A stretch of 64,000 nucleotides of DNA from Warburgia ugandensis. Lineage: Eukaryota; Streptophyta; Magnoliopsida; Canellales; Canellaceae. Shown here piece after piece: positions 46,513-57,569 of this stretch. The DNA is taken from contig CP141132.1 of NCBI GenBank assembly GCA_035236585.1, forward strand, positions 41,543,880-41,607,879. Direction: 5' to 3'. A program made the translations under genes and the position numbers. A model generated the notes under the pieces. It saw nothing but the letters and a program-made list of their open reading frames with translations. It made no database searches and was not told the origin of the DNA. The number at the start of each line of letters is the position of its first letter. The stretch's first letter is position 1.

Positions 46513-46735
46513 AGGTGAAACAAGGCAGAATTTGCAAGCATGGAACACAATTACAATTGCTACTGAGGCACCAAAAGAAAGCAAACAACATGAGAAGAAT
46601 GTGTCTTTCTCATCACGTGTTCAGGGAGAAAAACATGGATCTTAGAGACTTCGCGAACATCGTCAATCAACTAGTGGACAATGGATGAACTTGCCACATG
46701 ATGTAGGTGGAGAATTAAGAAAGCATGTTTTAATA
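46513..46735 (+). pseudogene. Gene-like tail after the kinase fragment, LTR copy A
   Basis: A second frame follows the kinase stop and reads KESKQHEKNVSFSS, then GQWMNLPHDVGGELRKH; the equivalent at 54,437-54,703 is fully open. It may be the C-terminal tail of the captured kinase joined across a deletion, or part of the LTR proper. The last ~60 bp (CACATGATGTAGGTGGAG) is shared with the old LTR H1 at 38,455, where the upstream cargo is different. Confidence 0.4.
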
Positions 46736-47086
46736 TTAAGATGCATGTTTTAAACATGATCTTATTACTTGTGATAAACATTATGTTAATTAAATTGTGT
46801 ATTTCATACATTTGTGATTATGAGAATGATTACTTGTGGATGATAAAAATTAGTAACTTGAAATACGATATGAATGACATGCTTGTAATTGCTACCTACT
46901 AGTGATATTATTGGATACACACGATTTGTTCTTAAAAATATCATAATTGTTATTATAATAAAAAGACATTTATGGTACATGGATACCATTACATCATATG
47001 TGATCTATGAGTATAGGAATTTACATTACATCCTTGGTGGGCGATTACCTAATAAGTGAGGATTTTAGAATTATGATAAGATATTC

Positions 47087-47112
47087 ATATATATATATAT
47101 ATATATATATTA
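47087..47112. repeat. (AT)n microsatellite in the 5' LTR
   Basis: About 26 bp of alternating A and T. The 3' LTR has a shorter, interrupted run at about 55,037-55,056, a typical post-insertion length change. Confidence 0.95.
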
Positions 47113-48069
47113 TGGACAGGCCTGTGTATTATTATTTACATCTAGACTTTTGATTTAGATAGGTATAGGCTTAGAGATGCTATGTTAGGAGAGTTGTAGG
47201 GTTTGCCCACCCACTCTTCTAAATTTATTATATGATAGATACTATGCCCGATAAGAGGCTAAATGTTGGGTGGGGCATTCATGGGAAAGCCCCCACTGTG
47301 ACAACCATGGTCCCCCCCATGCAGACATGAGTTTTGTTATTTCCATAGTTGGTATTAGTGGAGTATTATACAGTTATCTGGGTGCGCTATACGGATTGAG
47401 ACTGTGGCATAGTAGTCCTTATATTTAATGCACTATGGTGCATATCCTTGAGGGTTGCCAAAAGACGCTGGCGAGGCAGACGTGAGGCACCCAAAGAGGA
47501 CTATTGTATCCGTTGTGCACTTTGCCCACGGAACATGTGTATATGATGACACTATGAGAGTCCTTATATGATATGGCATGATGATATGCCTTATATTGTT
47601 TTCCTGGCAATTGTTGGAGTTATATTAACCCCGCATGGTAAGAGGTATATGTATGAGACCCAGTATAGTCTGGGAATGGAAGTTACAAAACCTATGGACT
47701 ATGTTCATAACTTTGTATGGCTTTTAACGATTTCAATATATATGATATAGTCCCGAATGTATGTATTTGGAGGGGGTAGTTTTATAAAAAAAATTCCTAT
47801 TGGGAAATGAATGGGCAGATTTATTATGCAGAGTATGGTATCATATGAAAAATGATAATGATAAATATTTAAAATACCAGTGGATTATATATATTATGTA
47901 AAGTGTAATCTCTAAGGTAGGATTTTTATATTCATATGATGAAAAGGAATTATAAAGAGCTACTTTATCAATGGCTTGCAGATAATTGAATATTCCAATC
48001 GGTGCAAAATGCTTAAATAATATATAATTAACATGTTTTCTTAAATCTCCCCTACTAAGCATAGCTTGT

Positions 48070-48106
48070 TGAGATATTGTAAATGTTTCATGTTTACAAT
48101 ATCTCA
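48070..48106 (+). promoter_or_regulatory. Conserved LTR hairpin, copy A
   Basis: Perfect 14-bp inverted repeat: TGAGATATTGTAAA, a 9-nt spacer, then TTTACAATATCTCA. It lies about 380 bp before the LTR end and recurs at 56,036 and 58,232 with an intact stem. Function unknown; a role in transcript 3' processing or in the R region is possible. Confidence 0.8.
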
Positions 48107-48489
48107 TATACAGACAGACAGGAGAAGACATACACAAGCAAGAGGAGATCAACAACTATACTTCTGTGCTCAGGTATATGTTTTGTTAAAGTTTTGTATT
48201 ATGTAGTTAGTGATTTGGATTATGCTGCTTGGACATTTAATATAATGATTATAGGGACTATGTATGTGAACCATTGGATGAGTCCTATTTGTTTCATAAA
48301 ATGTATGTGTATCTTCTATAAAAACTATATTATGTATAGTACGGGAGTTGAGGTGATATCCGGGGTTTTTGGAAAAATGAATTTCAAAGAAAACTATCTT
48401 CCGCTATTTTTGAATTTTAAAATTAGAGGCATGCTATATTTTGAAAATAAATGCAAAAAATTTTCATGAAAAACCCAGGGTGTCACGGC

Positions 48490-48502
48490 TGGTATCAGAG
48501 CA
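48490..48502 (+). other. Primer-binding site of the 12.6-kb element
   Basis: TGGTATCAGAGCA, two bases after the LTR end: complementary to the 3' end of plant initiator-Met tRNA. The following GTCACTTGCAACCCTTTATG is conserved in element H2. Confidence 0.92.
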
Positions 48503-49539
48503 GTCCATCTAGTCACTTGCAACCCTTTATGTCCAACAAAAAGGATAATAATCCAAATATAGGTTAGGATATGGTGAGTTGAGATAAGGCATTGGAATGG
48601 AATGAGTTTAAGTTTTAGAAAGAGTAAGTTAGTATAACTAGTTTACAAAGGGATAGTAAACTATAAGGAGATGTTCCTAATAAGATAACTAAGAGAATGA
48701 TTGAAGGAATTATCTATTCCATTATGGTGAATAGTGGACCAAAGAGCAGTTAGTATAAATGGCTAAGTTAGTGATGTAAAACATCCTTTTACCTGTTAAG
48801 GTACCCAAATACCCTGGCATATAGCAGTATAAAATGCTTCTGCTTAAGGTTATATAGAAAATATGCCTAGTACCAATGTGAATTCACAACATATGTATAT
48901 ACTCATTGGTCATGTAGACCAAGTGTAAGAGTAGCCAGTTTGAAAAGAGGCAAATGATAGATTAGAAATGGTTACACATGAAATATAGAGTGTGGCTTTG
49001 GATTGTATCAGAAGAGGATGAAATAGAGGTGAATTAAGGAGTGACAAATTGAAGAGGAGAAATAGAAACAATTGATAAAGGATAGGTTTGATGTAAGGAA
49101 ACTTAGAAGAATTGCAGGCTTTCATAGAAATAGAAGTTAGAACCACCATATGACATGAGACTAAATGAGTACTTTTGAAACTACAGGTTAAAGGAATCTG
49201 TAGAGATAATAGTGTTGGAAGGAATTCAAGGAAATGTTTTTAGTTTATGGTAGAAAGTTCACTAGGACAGAGTCATAGAGTAAGGCTCATACATCACATA
49301 TGATGAATCTATGTTTGAAAGAATAATATTTTAATCTAAGAAAATTGAAGTATTTGACAATAAACTTATTACCATAATAGTGTGAGATAACTACTAAAAT
49401 GGAGAAAAACTCAAGACAAAGCCAATCATGAAACATTATGCATAATATACCTATCTGTATAGTGTCATATATGTTTAAGAAACCAATGATCAACACCAAA
49501 ACTCTGGATAAATTAAGAATTGTGTATTTCTCTATTAGG

Positions 49540-49720
49540 TATAAGTATGCTAAATACGAACGTGTTAATGAAAAGTTGAATGATGGAGTTGATAGGATAA
49601 CTCTAGTTGATGGATAAGTCAATGTTACAAAGACTTATTCAAGGAAATGTTTATTATGATTTATTGAAAGAATGATATGCATGTCCTCCTTGTTATGATG
49701 GATTTGGGCATGATACCATC
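49540..49720 (+). pseudogene. Ty3/gypsy protease-region relic, 12.6-kb element
   Basis: Reads YAKYERVNEKLNDGV, then ITLVDG, then VTKTYSRKCLL with in-frame stops. It parallels the better-preserved copy at 59,776-59,988, which resembles the part of gypsy aspartic protease just after the active site (the V.T..G...V.R.Y..C pattern). The DSG active-site motif is not found. Weak on its own; supported by the second copy. Confidence 0.4.
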
Positions 49721-50236
49721 ATTTGGTATGATGGACATGGGTATGATACCCATATTATATGGAATTGCAAATTGTTAGACAATATGGATTGTCACAAAGA
49801 TGAAAGCACATTGTAATGGTGTGATAGTCTTCTTTTTTAGAAGACAAAATATGTTGAAATCATGCACTATATCAACTATAAACAAATGAATACCTTTCTT
49901 GAGAATAACATGTATTGTTTGACAACTATTGTTATTATAAATGATGAATGATGTAAAATTGAGAAGAAAGATGGAGGTAAAGGTTGATAAATATAAGAAA
50001 ATGAAAATGAGTTAAAATTGTTGCACAAGAGACATCCTATGCATTCCCAAATTCTAGCTGTTAATTGTTTTCTTCATTATTGCTATTCTCTTCATATACC
50101 TCATTGTATTCTTCTTGCTCTACCTAGATTTGTAGCCTTCTTCCACTCTAGCTCCAGTTTTTCTTAGACCATTCTCATGCTATTTCCCATATGTCCTCAT
50201 ATTTCTTTCCTATTTATATTTCCATTGCATATTTCC

Positions 50237-50780
50237 TTTTTCCTATACATTGCATTTTCATGTGTATGCTCCCTAAAGTAAAAACTGTTTGGTTGCAAAT
50301 AACTATGCATGATGAAGACTTAAATTCTATTACAAGAAACTATTATTTTCTTTTCCATCCTCTCTATTCACTTTTCCTTATACATTGTATATTCATGTGT
50401 GTGCTCCTTAAAGTAAAAGTTATTTAGTGGAAATTAAGTGTGCATGAGCATGAGAAACATTAAAATTCGAGTACAATAAACTTTTCTTCTTGTTGTTTTT
50501 TTTGTTCTTTACTCTCCAGTTTCCCTCACTATTGGCATTCTAGTAATCTAGCTACTCCAGTTGAAGCTAAAATCACTACACCCACAGAAAACTCCAAGAA
50601 TTTTCCCTATGGCTAACTTAGACGATACTCCTTTTCTTTCCATTGTCCATCTTATGAACCCCAGAAATCATTAACACATTGATCTATTCCTTCTCTTTGT
50701 AAATGGGATGTGTGCTTGGTAAAATAAACCACTCAATCAAGAAAAATGGTGCATGATAAAGAAGTAAATTACATTACAAT
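50237..50780. repeat. Degenerate minisatellite units in the interior
   Basis: Three loose copies of a TGCATTTTCATGTGTATGCTCC...TAAAGTAAAAACT...GTGCATGATGAAGA unit, at about 50,245, 50,388 and 50,700. The same unit is tandemly expanded in element H2 (60,371-60,858). Confidence 0.65.
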
Positions 50781-51887
50781 AAACCATTGTTAAATAAGAA
50801 AGTAATGTTTCTCATAAACATCACTAGCTGGTTGACTAGTGATGATTTTGATGATGAATTCATATCCCGACATAGGCAGGATGGCCTATAGGATATGTAA
50901 AAGATGGTAATCATAAAGAAATGAAAACAGACACCAGCTATGAAGGTTGGCATACTTTAAGAAAATAAGTGATGTGAATATGTTCTTGATTTCAAGAAAG
51001 GGTTCTCGAACTATGTATTTTGAAAGATTAGATTTGACATATGAATTATATCCGAATTTGAAATATTCCATTAGTGATTGATGGATTTCGCGTTTATTCC
51101 ACTAGCAGTTGATCAACGTTATGAAATTGGACTCTTCTGATGAAGAGTATGTGTTAATATATACATGCGAATAGAGGATATAAACCTTATGTGATAAATG
51201 AACTAAAGAAATTCCTTTGAATCATGTGCGGGCTGAATGGTTATTTATATTATGGTGAATGTTGGAATGTGATGAGATGGAGTCACAGAAAGATACTATG
51301 GATGTATGAATGGTTTATCAGGTGTATTGCAATCACATGCATTAAATGCATAAGTTTGAAAAATAGAGGAGACTCTGTTGAAATTTTGTTAGAAATATGA
51401 TACTTGAGTTCTAAAATATAGGTAGTTTCCTAATGTTAGGGTTGATTAAATACATGCAGAAGAGATTTAACTTAAGTTGAGAGATATATAACAACTCTTT
51501 GAAGTTATTATAAATAAATAAAAAGGATTAAAAAAATAAAAAATTTGAGTTGGAGATAAAGATTATGTGTTCTAAGAATCATTACAATCAAAAGATTTTG
51601 GAAGTTGAAACGAAAGAAAAACATAGTTAGAAATTTATTGTTTTGATGGATTAGCTAATAACTGTCAACTATTAGAGTATGTAGCAAAAGTAGTTACTAA
51701 GTAATTATAGCATATGGAAAGGTTACGCTATTGAGGAGGATAATATTTAGTTTAATTTAAAGATCAATCATATTTTGGAGGTTATTGTTTCATGGAAGGA
51801 ATGATAAGAAATTAAGTTTGTGATAAGATGACTCCTAGAGCGGTTTGAAAGATAGCATGAAAAGAATTTTAAGGACAAAATTCAAAT

Positions 51888-51900
51888 AAGGGGGGAAGAT
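51888..51900 (+). other. Polypurine tract of the 12.6-kb element
   Basis: AAGGGGGGAAGAT immediately before the 3' LTR start TGTAACAACC. It primes plus-strand DNA synthesis in LTR elements. Confidence 0.9.
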
Positions 51901-52677
51901 TGTAACAACCTCAAATTTTGTGAATACTATTCTAGGTGGTATTATGTGGAATTATAATTTTGGGAGATAATTGGAATTTTTGACCCGAAGAAAATAATTT
52001 TATATAGATATGAAATTTGGAGAGGAAACATGAATGTTTGGAGTGTACTTGAACAGTTTAGTTCAAAGACATTAAGAATACTAAAGTCGGACTATGGATA
52101 AATATTACCGTAAAAATTTTACTATTCCATGATCAAGTTATGAGTTTTCAAAGGTTATATCTTTTTATAAAATTATAATTTAGAGCTAAAATTGAATCCA
52201 TTAAATATTAATTAGAAAATGGAATCTAACGAGCCAAAGAATGTTGAAAACAGAGTTCGGATTATGAAGTTATGAGACTTCGAAGTCAAGGCTATTTTGT
52301 TAATTAAAAATTTAAAAATAAATAAATAGACTGATAACATGAAATTGAAATTATAAAATTTGGATTCTACTAGTCGATACGAATCCAACGACACTAAGTT
52401 CATTGAAATCGGATATTGGACAAATAAACGGTAATTTTCTTACAAAAGGATAATTTTGTTCGGAATAGTAAAAACACCATTTAGAATCTTTAAAATAAAT
52501 AAAAAGAAAATAAATTAAACTAACTAAAAGGGGTGGCCAGGTTTGATAACAGCACCCCTCGCTTAAACAAAAACGAATCTGTTTCCAAGCAAACCCAACA
52601 GAACCTAAGAATCCGATGAGAAAGGGAAGGTTTTGGGGTTTCAGCTTCGCAGAAGGATGTTCGTGGTTTATTGAGGA

Positions 52678-52956
52678 TTGCCGATGTTGATTTGCAGCGA
52701 CGAAGACGAAATAGATGGTCTTCCAATTTCTTCCCTTATCCGCGAAGAAAGATGCGAGGAAGGAAATCTAAGTGGGAGAATGGGTTGCAGGGGTAGGTTA
52801 GCTGATATACCGGTTGTGGTGGATTCTGAAGAGGAGGGAAATGATCGTAGAGTTTTGCGGGACGAATTTGGTAAGGTCCCGATATTCTTCGTCTCTTCAG
52901 AGAGGAAGACGGGAAGGAAGTCCAAATGGGGAATGGATTGCAGTGGGGGATGGTAA
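52678..52956 (+). pseudogene. Acidic gene-like fragment, LTR copy B
   Basis: Same fragment as 44,730-44,981; starts MPMLICSDEDEIDGLPISS and stays open for 92 codons. A 1-bp difference near 52,925 changes the last residues relative to copy A. Unidentified. Confidence 0.35.
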
Positions 52957-53450
52957 ACCAGTTTTGGAGGAATTAGAAGATGGAAGTCATTTAAGGGTTT
53001 AAGCGGCGGCCAAACTAGGGCTGTTCGCCACCTGCGCCTGGAAACCCCCTCTCCACTCTCCTTTATCATCTTTCTGCTCTCCTCCAACAGACATGGCCTA
53101 GCCGATCGCACCAATCTGTGTTCTCTTCCGCCTCTTCTCCTTTACCTCCTACCTCCACCAGCAATGCCTAGTCCGCTTGTGCGTTAGAATAAGAAACCCA
53201 CCTCCATTCTCATCTGATCATTTTCCCTCTCTTCCTCTTTTCCCTTTGGCCACCCACCTGCCTTGGCCGGTCACACAAGAGCTTCTCTCTCTCTCTTTCT
53301 CTCTGGTCGGTTGCTTGCTGCTTCATCTTGTAAGCTCTTTTTAGGAAGCTCTTGTGGTGGACCTTCTGAAACATCCCTCCCGTCCAAGAGAGTTTGGTTT
53401 CCTGACAACCCATCTCATACGCAGCACAAACAGTTAACACATCCAACATA

Positions 53451-53657
53451 ATGGATTTCTCGGTGGAGTATTCAGGTTTGATGATAACCCAAGTGATCTA
53501 CAGGGCGGCCCTAGTTGTGACCTCGGTCAGTTGGTTGTTATGGTGCCTTCTCAGTTGTTTGGGCCTGCCCTTGGGCATAGGAAGATCTGAACCTAGCTGG
53601 GCCGTCGAGATACTCCTCTATCTCTTCGGGGACGATTTGCCCTTCGCCCCTTCCTGA
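53451..53657 (+). pseudogene. Hydrophobic N-terminal fragment, LTR copy B
   Basis: Begins MDFSVEYSG and remains open for 68 codons with a hydrophobic core around residues 10-45, longer than copy A, which is frameshifted. It ends before any recognisable domain. See copy A for the tentative RING-H2 comparison. Confidence 0.35.
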
Positions 53658-53788
53658 CCCACTTTGTTTTCTGTTTCTCTGCCCTGAAATGTTAGATAGG
53701 ATTGGGGGTGGAATTTATAATCGACACAAACATCCACAAGCAATTGTTTCATGAAGCCAGCGGGGTTTTGCGGCACAATCAGCTGAGG

Positions 53789-54462
53789 AATGCAGCAGGT
53801 TGAGCTGCCATCGACGCTGTTGATAGAGAGTCAGAGTAGCTTCGTAGGGATGCAGAACGCGGTGAAGTCGGAGCTATTTCTAAGATGATTACGATGTCGA
53901 AGCAGGTTGGAAGTAGCGATGAGCTTATTGATGGGTGGCCCAAGTGGCTTGTGGATTATGTCCCTAAAGAAGCCCTACTTGGTTCGGTTCGAAAGAGTGT
54001 TGAATCATATGATAAGCTGGATAAGATAGGCCAGGGAACTTTATAGCAATGTATACAAAGCTTGAGACTACTACTGGCAAGATCGTTGCTCGGAAGAAGG
54101 TTCGCTTTGACACCTCAGAATCTGAGAGCGTGAGGTGTATGACTCGAGAGATAATGATATTGCAGAAGTTGGATCATCCCAATATTGTCAAACAAGAAGG
54201 TCAAGGGACATCAAGAATGGAGTATGGTCTTTCCTTAGCTTTTGACTGCATGCAAACAGATTTGGCAAAAATCATTTGTCGCACTGATGCAAGGCTCTCT
54301 TAACCACAGGTCAAGTGCTATATGCAACAGATGCTTGCAGGACTTCAACATCGTCATGAGAGGGGGATCTTACATAGTGATATTAAGGGATCCAATTTGT
54401 TGATTAATAAACATGGAATGCTAATGATTTTAGATTTTGGCCGAGCTTCCAATTCAAGCTAG
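53789..54462 (+). pseudogene. Captured CDK-like Ser/Thr kinase fragment, LTR copy B
   Basis: Same fragment as copy A with independent damage. Two small indels near 54,040-54,075 shift the frame right after IGQGT, and the frame is recovered at TTGKIVARKKVRFD. Copy B lacks two stops of copy A (it has YDKLDK and ESESVRC intact) but has its own stop near the start. Shared with copy A are the stop before PQVKCY, HSDIKGSNLL, and the stop after DFG. These defects were therefore present in the LTR before this element inserted. Confidence 0.88.
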
Positions 54463-56035
54463 AGGTGAAACTAGGCAGAATTTGCAAGCATCGAACATGG
54501 TTACAATCGCTGCTGAGGTACCAAAAGAAAGCAAACAACATGAGAAGAATGTGTCTTTCTCATCACCTATTCAAGGAGAAAAACATGGATCTTATAGACT
54601 TCGCGAACATCGTCGGTCAGCTAGTGGACAATGGATGAACTCACTACACGAGGTAGGTGGAGAATTAAGAAAGCATGTTTTAATATTAAAATGCATATTT
54701 TAAACATGATCTTATTACTTGTGATAAACATTATGTTGATTAAACTGTGCATTTTATACATCTGTGATTATGAGAATGATTACTTGTGGATGATAAAAAA
54801 TAGTAACTTGAAATGCGATATGAATGACATGCTTGTAATTGTTATCTACTAGTGATATTATTGGATACATAGGATCTGTTCTTAAAAATATCATAGTTAT
54901 TGTTGTAATAAAAAGACATTTATGGTACATGGATACCATTACATCATATGCGATGTATGAGTATAGGAATTTACATTGCATCATTGGTAGGCGATCACCT
55001 AATAAGTGAGAATGTTAGGATTATGATAAGATATTCATATATATATATTTATATATTATGGACAGGCAAAATGCCTGTGTATTAGTATTTACATTCAGGC
55101 ATGGTGGCCTGAGAGTTTTGATTTAGACATGCATAGGCCTGGGGATGCTATGCTAGGAGAGTTGTAGGGTTTGACCACCCACTCTCTGAAATTTATTATA
55201 TGATGGATACCATGCTCGATGAGAGGCTAAATGTCAGGTGGGGCATTCATGGGAAAGCCCCCACTATGACAGCCATGGCCCCCCCATGCGAACATGGGTT
55301 TTGCTATTTTCACTGTTGGGATCAATGGAGTATTATACAGTTATTCGGGCGCGTTCTACGGATTGAAATTGTGACATAGTAGTCATTATATTTGATGCAC
55401 TATGGTGCATGTCCTTAAGGGTTGCCAAAACACATTGGCGAGGCAGACGTAAGGGGCCCAAAGAGGACTATTGTATTTGTTGTGCACTTTGCCCACGGAA
55501 CATGTGTATATGACGGCACTATGAGAGTCCTTATATGATATGGCATGATGATATGTCTTATATTGTTTTCCCAGCAATGGCTAGAGTTTTATTAACCCCG
55601 TATGGTAAGGGGTATATGTATGAGACCCAGTATAGTCTAGGAATGGAAGTTACAAAACCTATGAATTATGTTCATAACTTTGTATGGCTTTTAACGATTT
55701 CAATATATATGATATAATCCTGAATGTATGTATTTGGAGGGGGTAGTTTTATAAAAGTTTTCCTATTGGGAAATGAATGGGTAGATTTATTATGCAAAGT
55801 ATGGTATCATATCGAAAATGATAATGATAAATATTTAAAATACCAGTGGATTATATATATTATGCAAAGTGTAATCTCTAAAGTCGGATTTTTATATTCA
55901 TAAGATGAAAAAGAATTATAAAGAACTACTTTATCAATGGCTTGCGGATAATTGAATATTCCAATTGGTGCAAAATGCTTAATTCATATATAATTAACAT
56001 GTTTTCTTAAATCTCCCCTACCAAGCATAGCTTGT

Positions 56036-56072
56036 TGAGATATTGTAAATGTTTCATGTTTACAATATCTCA
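56036..56072 (+). promoter_or_regulatory. Conserved LTR hairpin, copy B
   Basis: Identical 14-bp stem and 9-nt loop to 48,070-48,106. Confidence 0.8.
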
Positions 56073-56453
56073 GATACAAATAGGCAGGAGAAGACATACA
56101 CAAGCAAAAGGAGATCAACAGCTATACTTCTATGCTCAGGTATATGTTTTGTTAAGGTTTTGTATTGTGTAGTTAGTGATTTGGATTATGTTGCTTGGAC
56201 ATTTAATATAATGATTATATGGGCTGTGTATGTGAACCACTGGATGAGTCCTGGTTGTTTCATAATATGTATGTCTATCTTCTATAAAAATTATATTATG
56301 TATAGTGTGGGAGTTGAGGTGATATCCGGTGTTTTTGAAAAAATGAATTTCAAAGAAAACTATCTTCCGCTATTTTTGAATTTTAAAATTAGAGGCATGC
56401 CATCTTTAGAAAATAAATGCAAAAATTTTTCATGAAAAACCTGGGGTGTCGCA

Positions 56454-57084
56454 GTAAAGATATTTGATTTATCAATGAAAATATTGATAATTATGAAAAC
56501 ATGTAGATATTTGGTTTACAAATAGATTATTGAGATGTGACACATATTGTAAATTCCATTTAACATATTTGCTATGGAAATGAATATCTAATTAAAGTGG
56601 AATAATTAATCTATATTTAAATATAACATGCATTCTTAAACTCTCCTACCAAGCATAGCTTGCTGAGATATTGTAAATGTTTTATGTTTGTAATATGTAA
56701 AATACAGATGAAGAGGAGAAGATGTACACAACAAGAGAAATCTAGCAACCATACTCCTGCGATTAGGTATACACTTTATTTAAAGCTTTTGTATTATGTA
56801 GCTAGTGATTTGAATTGTTATATTGGACATTTAATATAATGTGTATCAAGGCTGTGTAAGTGAACCACTGGATGGGTCCTGTTTTTAAGAAATGCATGTC
56901 TATCTTCTACAAAAACTATATATATATATATATATGTATAGTGTGAGCATGAAGGTGACATTCGGTTTTTTGGAAAAATGAATTTCAAAGTAAAATCTCC
57001 CACTGTTTTGAATTTTAAAAATTTAGAGTGGCCACCTTTTGAAAATAAACGTGAAAATTTTTAATGGAAAACCCGGGTATCACA
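56454..57084 (+). mobile_element. Old giant LTR H1, last piece
   Basis: Resumes H1 after the 12.6-kb element: GTAAAGATATTTGATTTATCAATG, a degenerate version of the hairpin (56,664-56,700, three mismatches in the stem), an AT microsatellite (about 56,920-56,938), and the terminus ACCCGGGTATCACA. No primer site follows. It abuts a duplicated mid-LTR segment. Confidence 0.8.
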
Positions 57085-57569
57085 TGCTATGCTAGGGAAG
57101 TTATGAGGGTTTGGCCACCTACTTCCCGAATTTTGATTATATGATGATACTTTGTCCTATGTGAGGCTAAAATTCAGGTGGGACAATTATAGGAAGGCCC
57201 CACTGTGAAAGTCCTATCTCCCCATATGGGCAGTGACATAATATTTTCTACCGTGGTATCAGTGGTGAACGGGCGATTATCCGATACCTTAGTACGGATC
57301 AGACTGCAATATAGTATTCCTTATATCACATGCTATGCTAGGGAAGTTATGAGGGTTTGGCCACCTACTTCCCGAATTTTGATTATATGATGATACTTTG
57401 TCCTATGTGAGGCTAAAATTCAGGTGGGACAATTATAGGAAGGCCCCACTGTGAAAGTCCTATCTCCCCATATGGGCAGTGACATAATATTTTCTACCGT
57501 GGTATCAGTGGTGAACGGGGCAGTTATCCGAATGCACTAGTACGGATCAGACTGCAATATAGTATTCCT
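57078..57569 (+). repeat. Near-identical 246-bp tandem duplication
   Basis: TATCACATGCTATGCTAGGG at 57,078 recurs at 57,324. The first ~190 bp of the two copies look identical, including ACCTACTTCCCG, CCCCATATGGGCAG and ACCGTGGTATCAG; they differ only near the end (GGGCGATTATCC against GGGGCAGTTATCC). The first copy starts exactly at the H1 terminus. This is either a very recent duplication or an assembly artefact. Confidence 0.9.

Larger units (their letters stand above)
43885..48487 (+). mobile_element. 5' LTR of the 12.6-kb element
   Basis: 4,603 bp. Layout: an AT-rich leader (43,885-44,575), an A15-rich stretch, a GC-richer cargo region of gene-derived fragments (about 44,580-46,735), then a conserved 3' part with an AT microsatellite (47,087-47,112), a 14-bp hairpin (48,070-48,106) and the terminus CCCAGGGTGTCACG. 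The offset to the 3' LTR drifts from 8,016 at the start to 7,947 near 45.5 kb and 7,966 at the end, so a few indels separate the two. Confidence 0.9.
48488..51900 (+). mobile_element. Interior of the 12.6-kb element, essentially non-coding
   Basis: 3.4 kb, broken by stops in all frames, yet colinear with the interior of element H2 at 58,643-63,148. Shared blocks are found at both ends and near 49.55, 50.25, 50.83 and 51.35 kb. Recognisable content is a weak protease-like relic (49,540-49,720), degenerate minisatellite units (50,237-50,780) and the gypsy-type 3' end ATTTTAAGGACAAAATTC before the polypurine tract. No gag, reverse transcriptase or integrase is seen. Confidence 0.8.
43885..56453 (+). 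mobile_element. Complete LARD-like giant-LTR retrotransposon (12.6 kb)
   Basis: Two colinear LTRs of about 4.6 kb (43,885-48,487 and 51,901-56,453) flank a 3.4-kb interior. TGGTATCAGAGCA lies 2 bp after the first LTR, and a polypurine tract AAGGGGGGAAGAT lies immediately before the second. LTRs begin TGTAAYAACC and end GTGTCAC(A/G). The flanks are GTGAA and GTAAA, a 5-bp target duplication with one transition. The interior has no gag or polymerase, only a faint protease-like relic. LTR and interior sizes match the LARD class known from Triticeae (about 4.5-kb LTRs and a 3.5-kb non-coding interior). It must have used enzymes from a related autonomous Ty3/gypsy element. Confidence 0.9.
51901..56453 (+). 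mobile_element. 3' LTR of the 12.6-kb element
   Basis: 4,553 bp, colinear with 43,885-48,487 including all the cargo. In a stretch of about 125 bp that I aligned by eye (around 53,400-53,526) the two LTRs differ at five sites, all transitions, as expected for methylated, ageing repeat DNA. It ends GGGGTGTCGCA. Confidence 0.9.

Noticed and set aside
48083-48469. Frame of 128 codons conserved at 56,049-56,435
   Set aside because: Conservation follows from the two LTRs being copies; it starts inside the hairpin and runs across the R/U5 region to the LTR end, with no recognisable protein.
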